This document shows, one piece after another, positions 40,467 to 55,470 of a DNA stretch of 64,000 nucleotides. Under the pieces are notes generated by a model. That model was not told the DNA's origin, did not search any database, and saw only the letters and a program-made list of their open reading frames with translations. Origin of the DNA: Xylocopa sonorina (Eukaryota; Arthropoda; Insecta; Hymenoptera; Apidae); assembly GCF_050948175.1 (NCBI RefSeq), contig NW_027490226.1:496001-560000 (forward strand). The letters run 5' to 3'. Each line of letters opens with the position of its first letter. The stretch's first letter is position 1. Position numbers and translations under genes: made by a program.

Positions 40467-43400
40467 ATATCGCGTTTTAAGAAGCATTAGAACTCTATTG
40501 CTACGATACGTAGACATCTGCAAACGCTATTTCCTAGCATGGAAGTGTCGCATTTACATTCTTTTGAAGTGAATACGAGATATACATGACACTTCGCAAT
40601 GAATATTATATCTTATCATGAAACATAGGAATGAGGTGCTATATCGCGTTTTAAGGAGCATTAGAACTCTATTGCTACGACACGTAGACATCTGCAAACG
40701 CTATTTCCTAGCATGGAAGTGTCGCATTTACATTCTTTTGATGTGAATACGAGATATACATGACACTTCGCAATGACTATTATATCTTATCATGAAACAT
40801 AGGAAGGAGGTGCTATATCGCGTTTTGAGAATCATTAGAACTCTATTGCTACGAAACTTAGACATCTGCAAACGCTATTTCCTAGCATGGAAGTGCCGCA
40901 TTTACATTCCCTTGAAGTGAGTACGAGGTGTACATGACACTTCGCAATGAATATTATATCTTATCATGAAACATAGATGTGAGATGCGATATCGCGTTCT
41001 AAGAAGCATTAGAACTCTATTGCTACGATACGTAGACATCTGCAAACGCTACTTGCTAGGATGGAAGGGTCGCATTTACATTCTTCTGAAGTGAGTACGA
41101 GGTATACATAACACTCCATAATGAATATTATATCTTCTCATGAAACATAGCAGTGAGATGCGACATCGCGTTTTAAGAAGCATTAGAACTCTATTGCTAC
41201 GATACGTAGACATCTGCAAACGCCATTTCCTAACATGGAAATGTCGCATTTACATTCTTTTGATGTGAATACGAGATATACATGACACTTCGCAATGAAT
41301 ATTATATCTTATCATGAAACATAGGAAGGAGGTGCTATATCGCGTTTTGAGAAGCATTAGAACTCTATTGCTACGATACGTAGACATCTGCAAAGGCTAT
41401 TCCCTAGCATGGAAGGGTCGCATTTACATTCTTTTGAAGTGAGTACGATGTATACATATCAGTCCATAATGAATATTATATCTTATCATGAAACAGAGCA
41501 GTGAGGTGCGATATCGCGTTCTAAGAAGCATTAGAACTCTATTGCTACGATACGTAGACATCTGCAAACGCTATTCCCTAGCGTGGAAGTGTCTTATTTA
41601 CGTTCTTTTGAAGTGAATACGAGGTATACATGACACTTCGCAATGAATATTATACCTTATCATGAAACATAGAAGAGAGGTGCGATATCGCGTTGTAGGA
41701 TGCATTAGAACTCTATTGCTAATATGCGTAGACATCTGCAAACTCTATTTCCTAGCATTACACTTACATTCCACTTACATTCCGCTGAAGTGAATACGAG
41801 GTATGCATAACACTCCACAATGAATATTATATGTTATCACCATACATAGAAATGAAATGCGGCATCTCGTTTTAAGACGCATTAGAACTCTATTGCTACG
41901 ATACGTAGACATCTGCAAATGCTATTTCCTAGCGTGGAAGTGTCTTATTTACGTTCTTTTGAAGTGAATACGTGGTATACATGACACTTCGCAATGAATA
42001 TTATATCTTATCATGAAACATAGAAGTGAGATGCGATATCGCGTTCTAAGAAGCATTAGATCTCTATTGCTACGATACGTAGACATCTGCAAACGCTATT
42101 TCCTAGCACGGAAGTGTCGCATTTACATTCATTTGAAGTGAATACGAGGTATACATGACACTTCGCAATGAATATTATATCTTATCATGAAACATAGGAA
42201 TGAGGTGCTATATCGCGTTTTAAGGAGCATTAGAGCTCTATTGCTACGATACGTAGACATCTGCAAACGCTATTTCCTAGCGTGGAAGTGTCTTATTTAC
42301 GTTCTTTTGAAGTGAATACGAGGTATACATGACACTTCGCAATGAATATTATATCTTATCATGAAACATAGAAGTGAGATCCGATATCGCGTTCTAAGAA
42401 GCATTAGAACTCTATTGCTACGATACGTAGACATCTGCAAACGCTATTTCCTAGGATGGAAGGGTCGCATTTACATTCTTTTGAAGTGAGTACGAGGTAT
42501 ACATGACACTTCGCAATGAATATTATATCTTATCATGAAACATAGAAGTGAGATGCGTTATCGCGTTCTAAGAAGCATTAGAACTCTAGTGCTACGATAC
42601 GTAGACATCTGCAAACGCTATTTCCTAGCATGGAAGGGTCGCATTTACACTCTTTTGAAGTGAGTACGAGGTATACATAACACTCCATAACGAATATTAT
42701 ATCTTTTCATGAAACATAGCAGCGAGATGCGATATCGCGTTTTAAGAAGCATTAGAACTCTATTGCTACGATACGTAGACATCTGCAAACGCTATTTCCT
42801 AGCATGGAAGTGTCGCATTTACATTCTTTTGAAGTGAATACGAGATATACATGACACTTCGCAATGAATATTATATCTTATCATGAAACATAGGAACGAG
42901 GTGCTATATCGCGTTTTAAGGAGCATTAGAACTCTATTGCTACGACACGTAGACATCTGCAAACGCTATTTCCTAGCATGGAAGTGTCGCATTTACATTC
43001 TTTTGATGTGAATACGAGATATACATGACACTTCGCAATGACTATTATATCTTATCATGAAACATAGGAAGGAGGTGCTATATCGCGTTTTGAGAATCAT
43101 TAGAACTCTATTGCTACGATACGTAGACATCTGCAAACGCTATTTCCTAGCATGGAAGTGTCATTTTTACATTCTTTTGATGTGAATACGAGGTATACAT
43201 GACACTTCGCAATGAATATTATATCTTATCATGAAACATAGAAGTGAGATGCGATATCGCGTTCTAAGAAGCATTAGATCTCTATTGCTACGATACGTAG
43301 ACATCTGCAAACGCTATTTCCTAGCATGGAAGTGTCGCATTTACATTCATTTGAAGTGAATACGAGGTATACATGACACTTCGCAATGAATATTATATCT

Positions 43401-44361
43401 TATCATGAAACATAGGAATGAGGTGCTATATCGCGTTTTAAGGAGCATTAGAGCTCTATTGCTACGATACGTAGACATCTGCAAACGCTATTTCCTAGCG
43501 TGGAAGTGTCTTATTTACGTTCTTTTGAAGTGAATACGAGGTATACATGACACTTCGCAATGAATATTATATCTTATCATGAAACATAGAAGTGAGATCC
43601 GATATCGCGTTCTAAGAAGCATTAGAACTCTATTGCTACGATACGTAGACATCTGCAAACGCTATTTCCTAGGATGGAAGGGTCGCATTTACATTCTTTT
43701 GAAGTGAGTACGAGGTATACATGACACTTCGCAATGAATATTATATCTTATCATGAAACATAGAAGTGAGATGCGTTATCGCGTTCTAAGAAGCATTAGA
43801 ACTCTGGTGCTACGATACGTAGACATCTGCAAACGCTATTTCCTAGGGTGGAAGGGTCGCATTTACATTCTTTTGAAGTGAATACGAGATATACATGACA
43901 CTTCGCAATGAATATTATATCTTATCATGAAACATAGGAATGAGGTGCTATATCGCGTTTTAAGGAGCATTAGAACTCTATTGCTACGACACGTAGACAT
44001 CTGCAAACGCTATTTCCTAGCATGGAAGTGTCGCATTTACATTCTTTTGATGTGAATACGAGATATACATGACACTTCGCAATGACTATTATATCTTATC
44101 ATGAAACATAGGAAGGAGGTGCTATATCGCGTTTTGAGAATCATTAGAACTCTATTGCTACGATACGTAGACATCTGCAAACGCTATTTCCTAGCATGGA
44201 AGTGTCATTTTTACATTCTTTTGATGTGAATACGAGGTATACATGACACTTCGCAATGAATATTATATCTTATCATGAAACATAGATGTGAGATGCGATA
44301 TCGCGTTCTAAGAAGCATTAGAACTCTATTGCTACGATACGTAGACATCTGCAAACGCTAC
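40467..44361. repeat. Core units with a seven-monomer block and its six-monomer derivative
   Basis: Starts as a third copy of the 3486-type unit, but spaced 2790 from copy 2 (37886 to 40676, 38969 to 41759). From about 42027 a seven-monomer block (1218 bases) is followed at 43245 by a six-monomer version (1044 bases) lacking the monomer marked AGCAGCGAGATGCG (42720). In the shorter version a monomer with CTCTGGTGC runs straight into GAATACGAGATATAC. The interval from about 41760 to 44361 recurs at +5400, ending exactly at the island that follows. Confidence 0.85.
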
Positions 44362-44890
44362 ATCCAAGCAAGGAAGTGTCGCATTTACATTCATTTGAAG
44401 TGAATACGAGGTATACATGACACTTCGGAATGGATATTATATCTTATCATGAAATATAGAAATGAGATGCGATATCGCGCTTTAAGAAGCATTAGAGCAC
44501 TACTGCCTCGATACGTAGACATCTGCAAACGCTATTTCCTAGCAAGGATGTGTGGCATTTACATCCTTTTGAAGTGTATACGAGGTGTACATGACACTTC
44601 GGAATGGATATTATATCTTATCATGAAACATAGAAATGAGATGCGATATCGCGTTTGAAGAAGCATTAGAGCACTATTGCCTCGATACGTAGACATCTGC
44701 AAACGCTATTTCCTAGCAAGGAAGTGACGCATTTACAATCATTTGAAGAAAGTACGAGGTATAAGTGACACTTCGCAATGAATAATAGATCTTATCATGA
44801 AACATAGAAATGAGATGCGATATCGCGTTTGAAGAAGCATTAGAGCACTATTGCCTCGATACGTAGACATCTGCAAACGCTATTTCCTAG
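44362..44890. repeat. Island of edge-type monomers inside the core
   Basis: About three monomers unlike the surrounding core and like those near 4150-5000: TTAGAGCACTATTGCCTCG (twice), CACTTCGGAATGGATATTAT (twice), AGCAAGG instead of AGCATGG, and GTATAAGTGACACTTCGC followed by AATAATAGATCTTATC (44780), which is found elsewhere only near 4238. The left break is placed by comparison with the core copy at +5400: CTAC then ATCCAAGCAAGG here, CTAC then TTCCTAGGATGG at 49761. On the right the core resumes at CGTGGAAGTGTCTTATT (44891). Monomer phase is kept across both breaks. Confidence 0.87.
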
Positions 44891-47800
44891 CGTGGAAGTG
44901 TCTTATTTACGTTCTTTTGAAGTGAATACGAGGTATACATGACACTTCGCAATGAATATTATATCTTATCATGAAACATAGAAGTGAGATCCGATATCGC
45001 GTTCTAAGAAGCATTAGAACTCTAGTGCTACGATACGTAGACATCTGCAAACGCTATTTCCTAGGATGGAAGGGTCGCATTTACATTCTTTTGAAGTGAG
45101 TACGAGGTATACATGACACTTCGCAATGAATATTATATCTTATCATGAAACATAGAAGTGAGATGCGTTATCGCGTTCTAAGAAGCATTAGAACTCTAGT
45201 GCTACGATACGTAGACATCTGCAAACGCTATTTCCTAGCATGGAAGGGTCGCATTTACACTCTTTTGAAGTGAGTACGAGGTATACATAACACTCCATTA
45301 TGAATATTATATCTTTTCATGAAACATAGCAGCGAGATGCGATATCGCGTTTTAAGAAGCATTAGAACTCTATTGCTACGATACGTAGACATCTGCAAAC
45401 GCTATTTCCTAGCATGGAAGTGTCGCATTTACATTCTTTTGAAGTGAATACGAGATATACATGACACTTCGCAATGAATATTATATCTTATCATGAAACA
45501 TAGGAATGAGGTGCTATATCGCGTTTTAAGGAGCATTAGAACTCTATTGCTACGACACGTAGACATCTGCAAACGCTATTTCCTAGCATGGAAGTGTCGC
45601 ATTTACATTCTTTTGATGTGAATACGAGATATACATGACACTTCGCAATGACTATTATATCTTATCATGAAACATAGGAAGGAGGTGCTACATCGCGTTT
45701 TGAGAATCATTAGAACTCTATTGCTTCGATACTTAGACATTTGCAAACGCTATTTCCTAGCATGGAAGTGCCGCATTTACATTCCCTTGAAGTGAGTACG
45801 AGGTGTACATGACACTTCGCAATGAATATTATATCTTATCATGAAACATAGATGTGAGATGCGATATCGCGTTCTAAGAAGCATTAGAACTCTATTGCTA
45901 CGATACGTAGACATCTGCAAACGCTACTTCCTAGGATGGAAGGGTCGCATTTACATTCTTCTGAAGTGAGTACGAGGTATACATAACACTCCATAATGAA
46001 TATTATATCTTCTCATGAAACATAGCAGTGAGATGCGACATCGCGTTTTAAGAAGCATTAGAACTCTATTGCTACGATACGTAGACATCTGCAAACGCCA
46101 TTTCCTAGCATGGAAATGTCGCATTTACATTCTTTTGATGTGAATACGAGATATACATGACACTTCGCAATGAATATTATATCTTATCATGAAACATAGG
46201 AAGGAGGTGCTATATCGCGTTTTGAGAAGCATTAGAACTCTATTGCTACGATACGTAGACATCTGCAAAGGCTATTCCCTAGCATGGAAGGGTCGCATTT
46301 ACATTCTTTTGAAGTGAGTACGATGTATACATATCAGTCCATAATGAATATTATATCTTATCATGAAACAGAGCAGTGAGGTGCGATATCGCGTTCTAAG
46401 AAGCATTAGAACTCTATTGCTACGATACGTAGACATCTGCAAACGCTATTCCCTAGCGTGGAAGTGTCTTATTTACGTTCTTTTGAAGTGAATACGAGGT
46501 ATACATGACACTTCGCAATGAATATTATACCTTATCATGAAACATAGAAGAGAGGTGCGATATCGCGTTGTAGGATGCATTAGAACTCTATTGCTAATAT
46601 GCGTAGACATCTGCAAACTCTATTTCCTAGCATTACACTTACATTCCACTTACATTCCGCTGAAGTGAATACGAGGTATGCATAACACTCCACAATGAAT
46701 ATTATATGTTATCACCAAACATAGAAATGAAATGCGGCATCTCGTTTTAAGACGCATTAGAACTCTATTGCTACGATACGTAGACATCAGCAAACGCTAT
46801 TTCCTAGCGTGGAAGTGTCTTATTTACGTTCTTTTGAAGTGAATACGTGGTATACATGACACTTCGCAATGAATATTATATCTTATCATGAAACATAGAA
46901 GTGAGATGCGATATCGCGTTCTAAGAAGCATTAGATCTCTATTGCTACGATACGTAGACACCTGCAAACGCTATTTCCTAGCATGGAAGTGTCTCATTTA
47001 CATTTTTTTGAAGTGAATACGAGGTATACATGACACTTCGCAATGAATATTATACCTTATCATGAAACATAGAAGAGAGGTGCGATATCGCGTTGTAGGA
47101 TGCATTAGAACTCTATTGCTAATATGCGTAGACATCTGCAAACTCTATTTCCTAGCATTACACTTACATTCCACTTACATTCCGCTGAAGTGAATACGAG
47201 GTATGCATAACACTCCACAATGAATATTATATGTTATCACCATACATAGAAATGAAATGCGGCATCTCGTTTTAAGACGCATTAGAACTCTATTGCTACG
47301 ATACGTAGACATCTGCAAATGCTATTTCCTAGCGTGGAAGTGTCTTATTTACGTTCTTTTGAAGTGAATACGTGGTATACATGACACTTCGCAATGAATA
47401 TTATATCTTATCATGAAACATAGAAGTGAGATGCGATATCGCGTTCTAAGAAGCATTAGATCTCTATTGCTACGATACGTAGACATCTGCAAACGCTATT
47501 TCCTAGCATGGAAGTGTCGCATTTACATTCATTTGAAGTGAATACGAGGTATACATGACACTTCGCAATAAATATTATATCTTATCATGAAACATAGGAA
47601 TGAGGTGCTATATCGCGTTTTAAGGAGCATTAGAGCTCTATTGCTACGATACGTAGACATCTGCAAACGCTATTTCCTAGCGTGGAAGTGTCTTATTTAC
47701 GTTCTTTTGAAGTGAATACGAGGTATACATGACACTTCGCAATGAATATTATATCTTATCATGAAACATAGAAGTGAGATCCGATATCGCGTTCTAAGAA

Positions 47801-48849
47801 GCATTAGAACTCTATTGCTACGATACGTAGACATCTGTAAACGCTATTTCCTAGGATGGAAGGGTCGCATTTACATTCTTTTGAAGTGAGTACGAGGTAT
47901 ACATGACACTTCGCAATGAATATTATATCTTATCATGAAACATAGAAGTGAGATGCGTTATCGCGTTCTAAGAAGCATTAGAACTCTAGTGCTACGATAC
48001 GTAGACATCTGCAAACGCTATTTCCTAGCATGGAAGGGTCGCATTTACACTCTTTTGAAGTGAGTACGAGGTATACATAACACTCCATAACGAATATTAT
48101 ATCTTTTCATGAAACATAGCAGCGAGATGCGATATCGCGTTTTAAGAAGCATTAGAACTCTATTGCTACGATACGTAGACATCTGCAAACGCTATTTCCT
48201 AGCATGGAAGTGTCGCATTTACATTCTTTTGAAGTGAATACGAGATATACATGACACTTCGCAATGAATATTATATCTTATCATGAAACATAGGAATGAG
48301 GTGCTATATCGCGTTTTAAGGAGCATTAGAACTCTATTGCTACGACACGTAGACATCTGCAAACGCTATTTCCTAGCATGGAAGTGTCGCATTTACATTC
48401 TTTTGATGTGAATACGAGATATACATGACACTTCGCAATGACTATTATATCTTATCATGAAACATAGGAAGGAGGTGCTATATCGCGTTTTGAGAATCAT
48501 TAGAACTCTATTGCTACGATACGTAGACATCTGCAAACGCTATTTCCTAGCATGGAAGTGTCATTTTTACATTCTTTTGATGTGAATACGAGGTATACAT
48601 GACACTTCGCAATGAATATTATATCTTATCATGAAACATAGAAGTGAGATGCGATATCGCGTTCTAAGAAGCATTAGATCTCTATTGCTACGATACGTAG
48701 ACATCTGCAAACGCTATTTCCTAGCATGGAAGTGTCGCATTTACATTCATTTGAAGTGAATACGAGGTATACATGACACTTCGCAATGAATATTATATCT
48801 TATCATGAAACATAGGAATGAGGTGCTATATCGCGTTTTAAGGAGCATT
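44891..48849. repeat. Core units between the island and the 3312-bp duplication
   Basis: Core monomers in the usual order. The first part aligns with 37226 onward at offset 7665, and 45551-46634 aligns with 40676-41759 at offset 4875. The 177-bp pair is at 46634 and 47159. From 47160 the sequence is the +5400 copy of 41760-44361, including the same seven- then six-monomer arrangement (47427-48644, 48645-49688). CCATTATG near 45296 matches 36934 and not 37631, so the segment is a mosaic of at least two donors. Confidence 0.85.
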
Positions 48850-51800
48850 AGAGCTCTATTGCTACGATACGTAGACATCTGCAAACGCTATTTCCTAGCG
48901 TGGAAGTGTCTTATTTACGTTCTTTTGAAGTGAATACGAGGTATACATGACACTTCGCAATGAATATTATATCTTATCATGAAACATAGAAGTGAGATCC
49001 GATATCGCGTTCTAAGAAGCATTAGAACTCTATTGCTACGATACGTAGACATCTGCAAACGCTATTTCCTAGGATGGAAGGGTCGCATTTACATTCTTTT
49101 GAAGTGAGTACGAGGTATACATGACACTTCGCAATGAATATTATATCTTATCATGAAACATAGAAGTGAGATGCGTTATCGCGTTCTAAGAAGCATTAGA
49201 ACTCTGGTGCTACGATACGTAGACATCTGCAAACGCTATTTCCTAGGATGGAAGGGTCGCATTTACATTCTTTTGAAGTGAATACGAGATATACATGACA
49301 CTTCGCAATGAATATTATATCTTATCATGAAACATAGGAATGAGGTGCTATATCGCGTTTTAAGGAGCATTAGAACTCTATTGCTACGACACGTAGACAT
49401 CTGCAAACGCTATTTCCTAGCATGGAAGTGTCGCATTTACATTCTTTTGATGTGAATACGAGATATACATGACACTTCGCAATGACTATTATATCTTATC
49501 ATGAAACATAGGAAGGAGGTGCTATATCGCGTTTTGAGAATCATTAGAACTCTATTGCTACGATACGTAGACATCTGCAAACGCTATTTCCTAGCATGGA
49601 AGTGTCATTTTTACATTCTTTTGATGTGAATACGAGGTATACATGACACTTCGCAATGAATATTATATCTTATCATGAAACATAGATGTGAGATGCGATA
49701 TCGCGTTCTAAGAAGCATTAGAACTCTATTGCTACGATACGTAGACATCTGCAAACGCTACTTCCTAGGATGGAAGGGTCGCATTTACATTCTTCTGAAG
49801 TGAGTACGAGGTATACATAACACTCCATAATGAATATTATATCTTCTCATGAAACATAGCAGTGAGATGCGACATCGCGTTTTAAGAAGCATTAGAACTC
49901 TATTGCTACGATACGTAGACATCTGCAAACGCCATTTCCTAGCATGGAAATGTCGCATTTACATTCTTTTGATGTGAATACGAGATATACATGACACTTC
50001 GCAATGAATATTATATCTTATCATGAAACATAGGAAGGAGGTGCTATATCGCGTTTTGAGAAGCATTAGAACTCTATTGCTACGATACGTAGACATCTGC
50101 AAAGGCTATTCCCTAGCATGGAAGTGCCGCATTTACATTCCCTTGAAGTGAGTACGAGGTGTACATGACACTTCGCAATGAATATTATATCTTATCATGA
50201 AACATAGATGTGAGATGCGATATCGCGTTCTAAGAAGCATTAGAACTCTATTGCTACGATACGTAGACATCTGCAAACGCTACTTCCTAGGATGGAAGGG
50301 TCGCATTTACATTCTTCTGAAGTGAGTACGAGGTATACATAACACTCCATAATGAATATTATATCTTATCATGAAACAGAGCAGTGAGGTGCGGTATCGC
50401 GTTCTAAGAAGCATTAGAACTCTATTGCTACGATACGTAGACATCTGCAAACGCTATTCCCTAGCGTGGAAGTGTCTTATTTACGTTCTTTTGAAGTGAA
50501 TACGAGGTATACATGACACTTCGCAATGAATATTATACCTTATCATGAAACATAGAAGAGAGGTGCGATATCGCGTTGTAGGATGCATTAGAACTCTATT
50601 GCTAATATGCGTAGACATCTGCAAACTCTATTTCCTAGCATTACACTTACATTCCACTTACATTCCGCTGAAGTGAATACGAGGTATGCATAACACTCCA
50701 CAATGAATATTATATGTTATCACCAAACATAGAAATGAAATGCGGCATCTCGTTTTAAGACGCATTAGAACTCTATTGCTACGATACGTAGACATCTGCA
50801 AACGCTATTTCCTAGCGTGGAAGTGTCTTATTTACGTTCTTTTGAAGTGAATACGTGGTATACATGACACTTCGCAATGAATATTATATCTTATCATGAA
50901 ACATAGAAGTGAGATGCGATATCGCGTTCTAAGAAGCATTAGGTCTCTATTGCTACGATACGTAGACACCTGCAAACGCTATTTCCTAGCATGGAAGTGT
51001 CTCATTTACATTTTTTTGAAGTGAATACGAGGTATACATGACACTTCGCAATGAATATTATACCTTATCATGAAACATAGAAGAGAGGTGCGATATCGCG
51101 TTGTAGGATGCATTAGAACTCTATTGCTAATATGCGTAGACATCTGCAAACTCTATTTCCTAGCATTACACTTACATTCCACTTACATTCCGCTGAAGTG
51201 AATACGAGGTATGCATAACACTCCACAATGAATATTATATGTTATCACCAAACATAGAAATGAAATGCGGCATCTCGTTTTAAGACGCATTAGAACTCTA
51301 TTGCTACGATACGTAGACATCTGCAAATGCTATTTCCTAGCGTGGAAGTGTCTTATTTACGTTCTTTTGAAGTGAATACGTGGTATACATGACACTTCGC
51401 AATGAATATTATATCTTATCATGAAACATAGAAGTGAGATGCGATATCGCGTTCTAAGAAGCATTAGATCTCTATTGCTACGATACGTAGACATCTGCAA
51501 ACGCTATTTCCTAGCATGGAAGTGTCGCATTTACATTCATTTGAAGTGAATACGAGGTATACATGACACTTCGCAATGAATATTATATCTTATCATGAAA
51601 CATAGGAATGAGGTGCTATATCGCGTTTTAAGGAGCATTAGAGCTCTATTGCTACGATACGTAGACATCTGCAAACGCTATTTCCTAGCGTGGAAGTGTC
51701 TTATTTACGTTCTTTTGAAGTGAATACGAGGTATACATGACACTTTGCAATGAATATTATATCTTATCATGAAACATAGAAGTGAGATCCGATATCGCGT

Positions 51801-52160
51801 TCTAAGAAGCATTAGAACTCTATTGCTACGATACGTAGACATCTGCAAACGCTATTTCCTAGGATGGAAGGGTCGCATTTACATTCTTTTGAAGTGAGTA
51901 CGAGGTATACATGACACTTCGCAATGAATATTATATCTTATCATGAAACATAGAAGTGAGATGCGTTATCGCGTTCTAAGAAGCATTAGAACTCTAGTGC
52001 TACGATACGTAGACATCTGCAAACGCTATTTCCTAGCATGGAAGGGTCGCATTTACACTCTTTTGAAGTGAGTACGAGGTATACATAACACTCCATAATG
52101 AATATTATATCTTTTCATGAAACATAGCAGCGAGATGCGATATCGCGTTTTAAGAAGCAT
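48850..52160. repeat. 19-monomer higher-order unit (3312 bp), copy 1
   Basis: Nineteen monomers plus six bases. Markers TACGACACGTAGAC (49385), CTCTGGTGC (49201), a hybrid monomer CAAAGGCTATTCCCTAGC followed by ATGGAAGTGCCGC (50100-50130), GAGGTGCGGTATCG (50390) and the 177-bp pair (50642 and 51167) all recur at +3312. The unit contains nearly every core monomer type, so its order can be used as a reference. Confidence 0.9.
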
Positions 52161-55100
52161 TAGAGCTCTATTGCTACGATACGTAGACATCTACAAACGC
52201 TATTTCCTAGCGTGGAAGTGTCTTATTTACGTTCTTTTGAAGTGAATACGAGGTATACATGACACTTCGCAATGAATATTATATCTTATCATGAAACATA
52301 GAAGTGAGATCCGATATCGCGTTCTAAGAAGCATTAGAACTCTATTGCTACGATACGTAGACATCTGCAAACGCTATTTCCTAGGATGGAAGGGTCGCAT
52401 TTACATTCTTTTGAAGTGAGTACGAGGTATACATGACACTTCGCAATGAATATTATATCTTATCATGAAACATAGAAGTGAGATGCGTTATCGCGTTCTA
52501 AGAAGCATTAGAACTCTGGTGCTACGATACGTAGACATCTGCAAACGCTATTTCCTAGGATGGAAGGGTCGCATTTACATTCTTTTGAAGTGAATACGAG
52601 ATATACATGACACTTCGCAATGAATATTATATCTTATCATGAAACATAGGAATGAGGTGCTATATCGCGTTTTAAGGAGCATTAGAACTCTATTGCTACG
52701 ACACGTAGACATCTGCAAACGCTATTTCCTAGCATGGAAGTGTCGCATTTACATTCTTTTGATGTGAATACGAGATATACATGACACTTCGCAATGACTA
52801 TTATATCTTATCATGAAACATAGGAAGGAGGTGCTATATCGCGTTTTGAGAATCATTAGAACTCTATTGCTACGATACGTAGACATCTGCAAACGCTATT
52901 TCCTAGCATGGAAGTGTCATTTTTACATTCTTTTGATGTGAATACGAGGTATACATGACACTTCGCAATGAATATTATATCTTATCATGAAACATAGATG
53001 TGAGATGCGATATCGCGTTCTAAGAAGCATTAGAACTCTATTGCTACGATACGTAGACATCTGCAAACGCTACTTCCTAGGATGGAAGGGTCGCATTTAC
53101 ATTCTTCTGAAGTGAGTACGAGGTATACATAACACTCCATAATGAATATTATATCTTCTCATGAAACATAGCAGTGAGATGCGACATCGCGTTTTAAGAA
53201 GCATTAGAACTCTATTGCTACGATACGTAGACATCTGCAAACGCCATTTCCTAGCATGGAAATGTCGCATTTACATTCTTTTGATGTGAATACGAGATAT
53301 ACATGACACTTCGCAATGAATATTATATCTTATCATGAAACATAGGAAGGAGGTGCTATATCGCGTTTTGAGAAGCATTAGAACTCTATTGCTACGATAC
53401 GTAGACATCTGCAAAGGCTATTCCCTAGCATGGAAGTGCCGCATTTACATTCCCTTGAAGTGAGTACGAGGTGTACATGACACTTCGCAATGAATATTAT
53501 ATCTTATCATGAAACATAGATGTGAGATGCGATATCGCGTTCTAAGAAGCATTAGAACTCTATTGCTACGATACGTAGACATCTGCAAACGCTACTTCCT
53601 AGGATGGAAGGGTCGCATTTACATTCTTCTGAAGTGAGTACGAGGTATACATAACACTCCATAATGAATATTATATCTTATCATGAAACAGAGCAGTGAG
53701 GTGCGGTATCGCGTTCTAAGAAGCATTAGAACTCTATTGCTACGATACGTAGACATCTGCAAACGCTATTCCCTAGCGTGGAAGTGTCTTATTTACGTTC
53801 TTTTGAAGTGAATACGAGGTATACATGACACTTCGCAATGAATATTATACCTTATCATGAAACATAGAAGAGAGGTGCGATATCGCGTTGTAGGATGCAT
53901 TAGAACTCTATTGCTAATATGCGTAGACATCTGCAAACTCTATTTCCTAGCATTACACTTACATTCCACTTACATTCCGCTGAAGTGAATACGAGGTATG
54001 CATAACACTCCACAATGAATATTATATGTTATCACCAAACATAGAAATGAAATGCGGCATCTCGTTTTAAGACGCATTAGAACTCTATTGCTACGATACG
54101 TAGACATCTGCAAACGCTATTTCCTAGCGTGGAAGTGTCTTATTTACGTTCTTTTGAAGTGAATACGTGGTATACATGACACTTCGCAATGAATATTATA
54201 TCTTATCATGAAACATAGAAGTGAGATGCGATATCGCGTTCTAAGAAGCATTAGGTCTCTATTGCTACGATACGTAGACACCTGCAAACGCTATTTCCTA
54301 GCATGGAAGTGTCTCATTTACATTTTTTTGAAGTGAATACGAGGTATACATGACACTTCGCAATGAATATTATACCTTATCATGAAACATAGAAGAGAGG
54401 TGCGATATCGCGTTGTAGGATGCATTAGAACTCTATTGCTAATATGCGTAGACATCTGCAAACTCTATTTCCTAGCATTACACTTACATTCCACTTACAT
54501 TCCGCTGAAGTGAATACGAGGTATGCATAACACTCCACAATGAATATTATATGTTATCACCAAACATAGAAATGAAATGCGGCATCTCGTTTTAAGACGC
54601 ATTAGAACTCTATTGCTACGATACGTAGACATCTGCAAATGCTATTTCCTAGCGTGGAAGTGTCTTATTTACGTTCTTTTGAAGTGAATACGTGGTATAC
54701 ATGACACTTCGCAATGAATATTATATCTTATCATGAAACATAGAAGTGAGATGCGATATCGCGTTCTAAGAAGCATTAGATCTCTATTGCTACGATACGT
54801 AGACATCTGCAAACGCTATTTCCTAGCATGGAAGTGTCGCATTTACATTCATTTGAAGTGAATACGAGGTATACATGACACTTCGCAATGAATATTATAT
54901 CTTATCATGAAACATAGGAATGAGGTGCTATATCGCGTTTTAAGGAGCATTAGAGCTCTATTGCTACGATACGTAGACATCTGCAAACGCTATTTCCTAG
55001 CGTGGAAGTGTCTTATTTACGTTCTTTTGAAGTGAATACGAGGTATACATGACACTTTGCAATGAATATTATATCTTATCATGAAACATAGAAGTGAGAT

Positions 55101-55470
55101 CCGATATCGCGTTCTAAGAAGCATTAGAACTCTATTGCTACGATACGTAGACATCTGCAAACGCTATTTCCTAGGATGGAAGGGTCGCATTTACATTCTT
55201 TTGAAGTGAGTACGAGGTATACATGACACTTCGCAATGAATATTATATCTTATCATGAAACATAGAAGTGAGATGCGTTATCGCGTTCTAAGAAGCATTA
55301 GAACTCTAGTGCTACGATACGTAGACATCTGCAAACGCTATTTCCTAGCATGGAAGGGTCGCATTTACACTCTTTTGAAGTGAGTACGAGGTATACATAA
55401 CACTCCATAATGAATATTATATCTTTTCATGAAACATAGCAGCGAGATGCGATATCGCGTTTTAAGAAGC
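52161..55470. repeat. 19-monomer higher-order unit (3312 bp), copy 2
   Basis: Near-identical tandem copy of the preceding unit, sharing even private variants such as ACTTTGCAATG (51742 and 55054) and TTAGGTCTC (50939 and 54251). The seam near 52150 is visible: the monomer there starts as the AGCAGCGAG type and ends with TTAGAGCTCTATTGC of a different type. The shared private changes make this one of the youngest events in the window. Confidence 0.9.
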
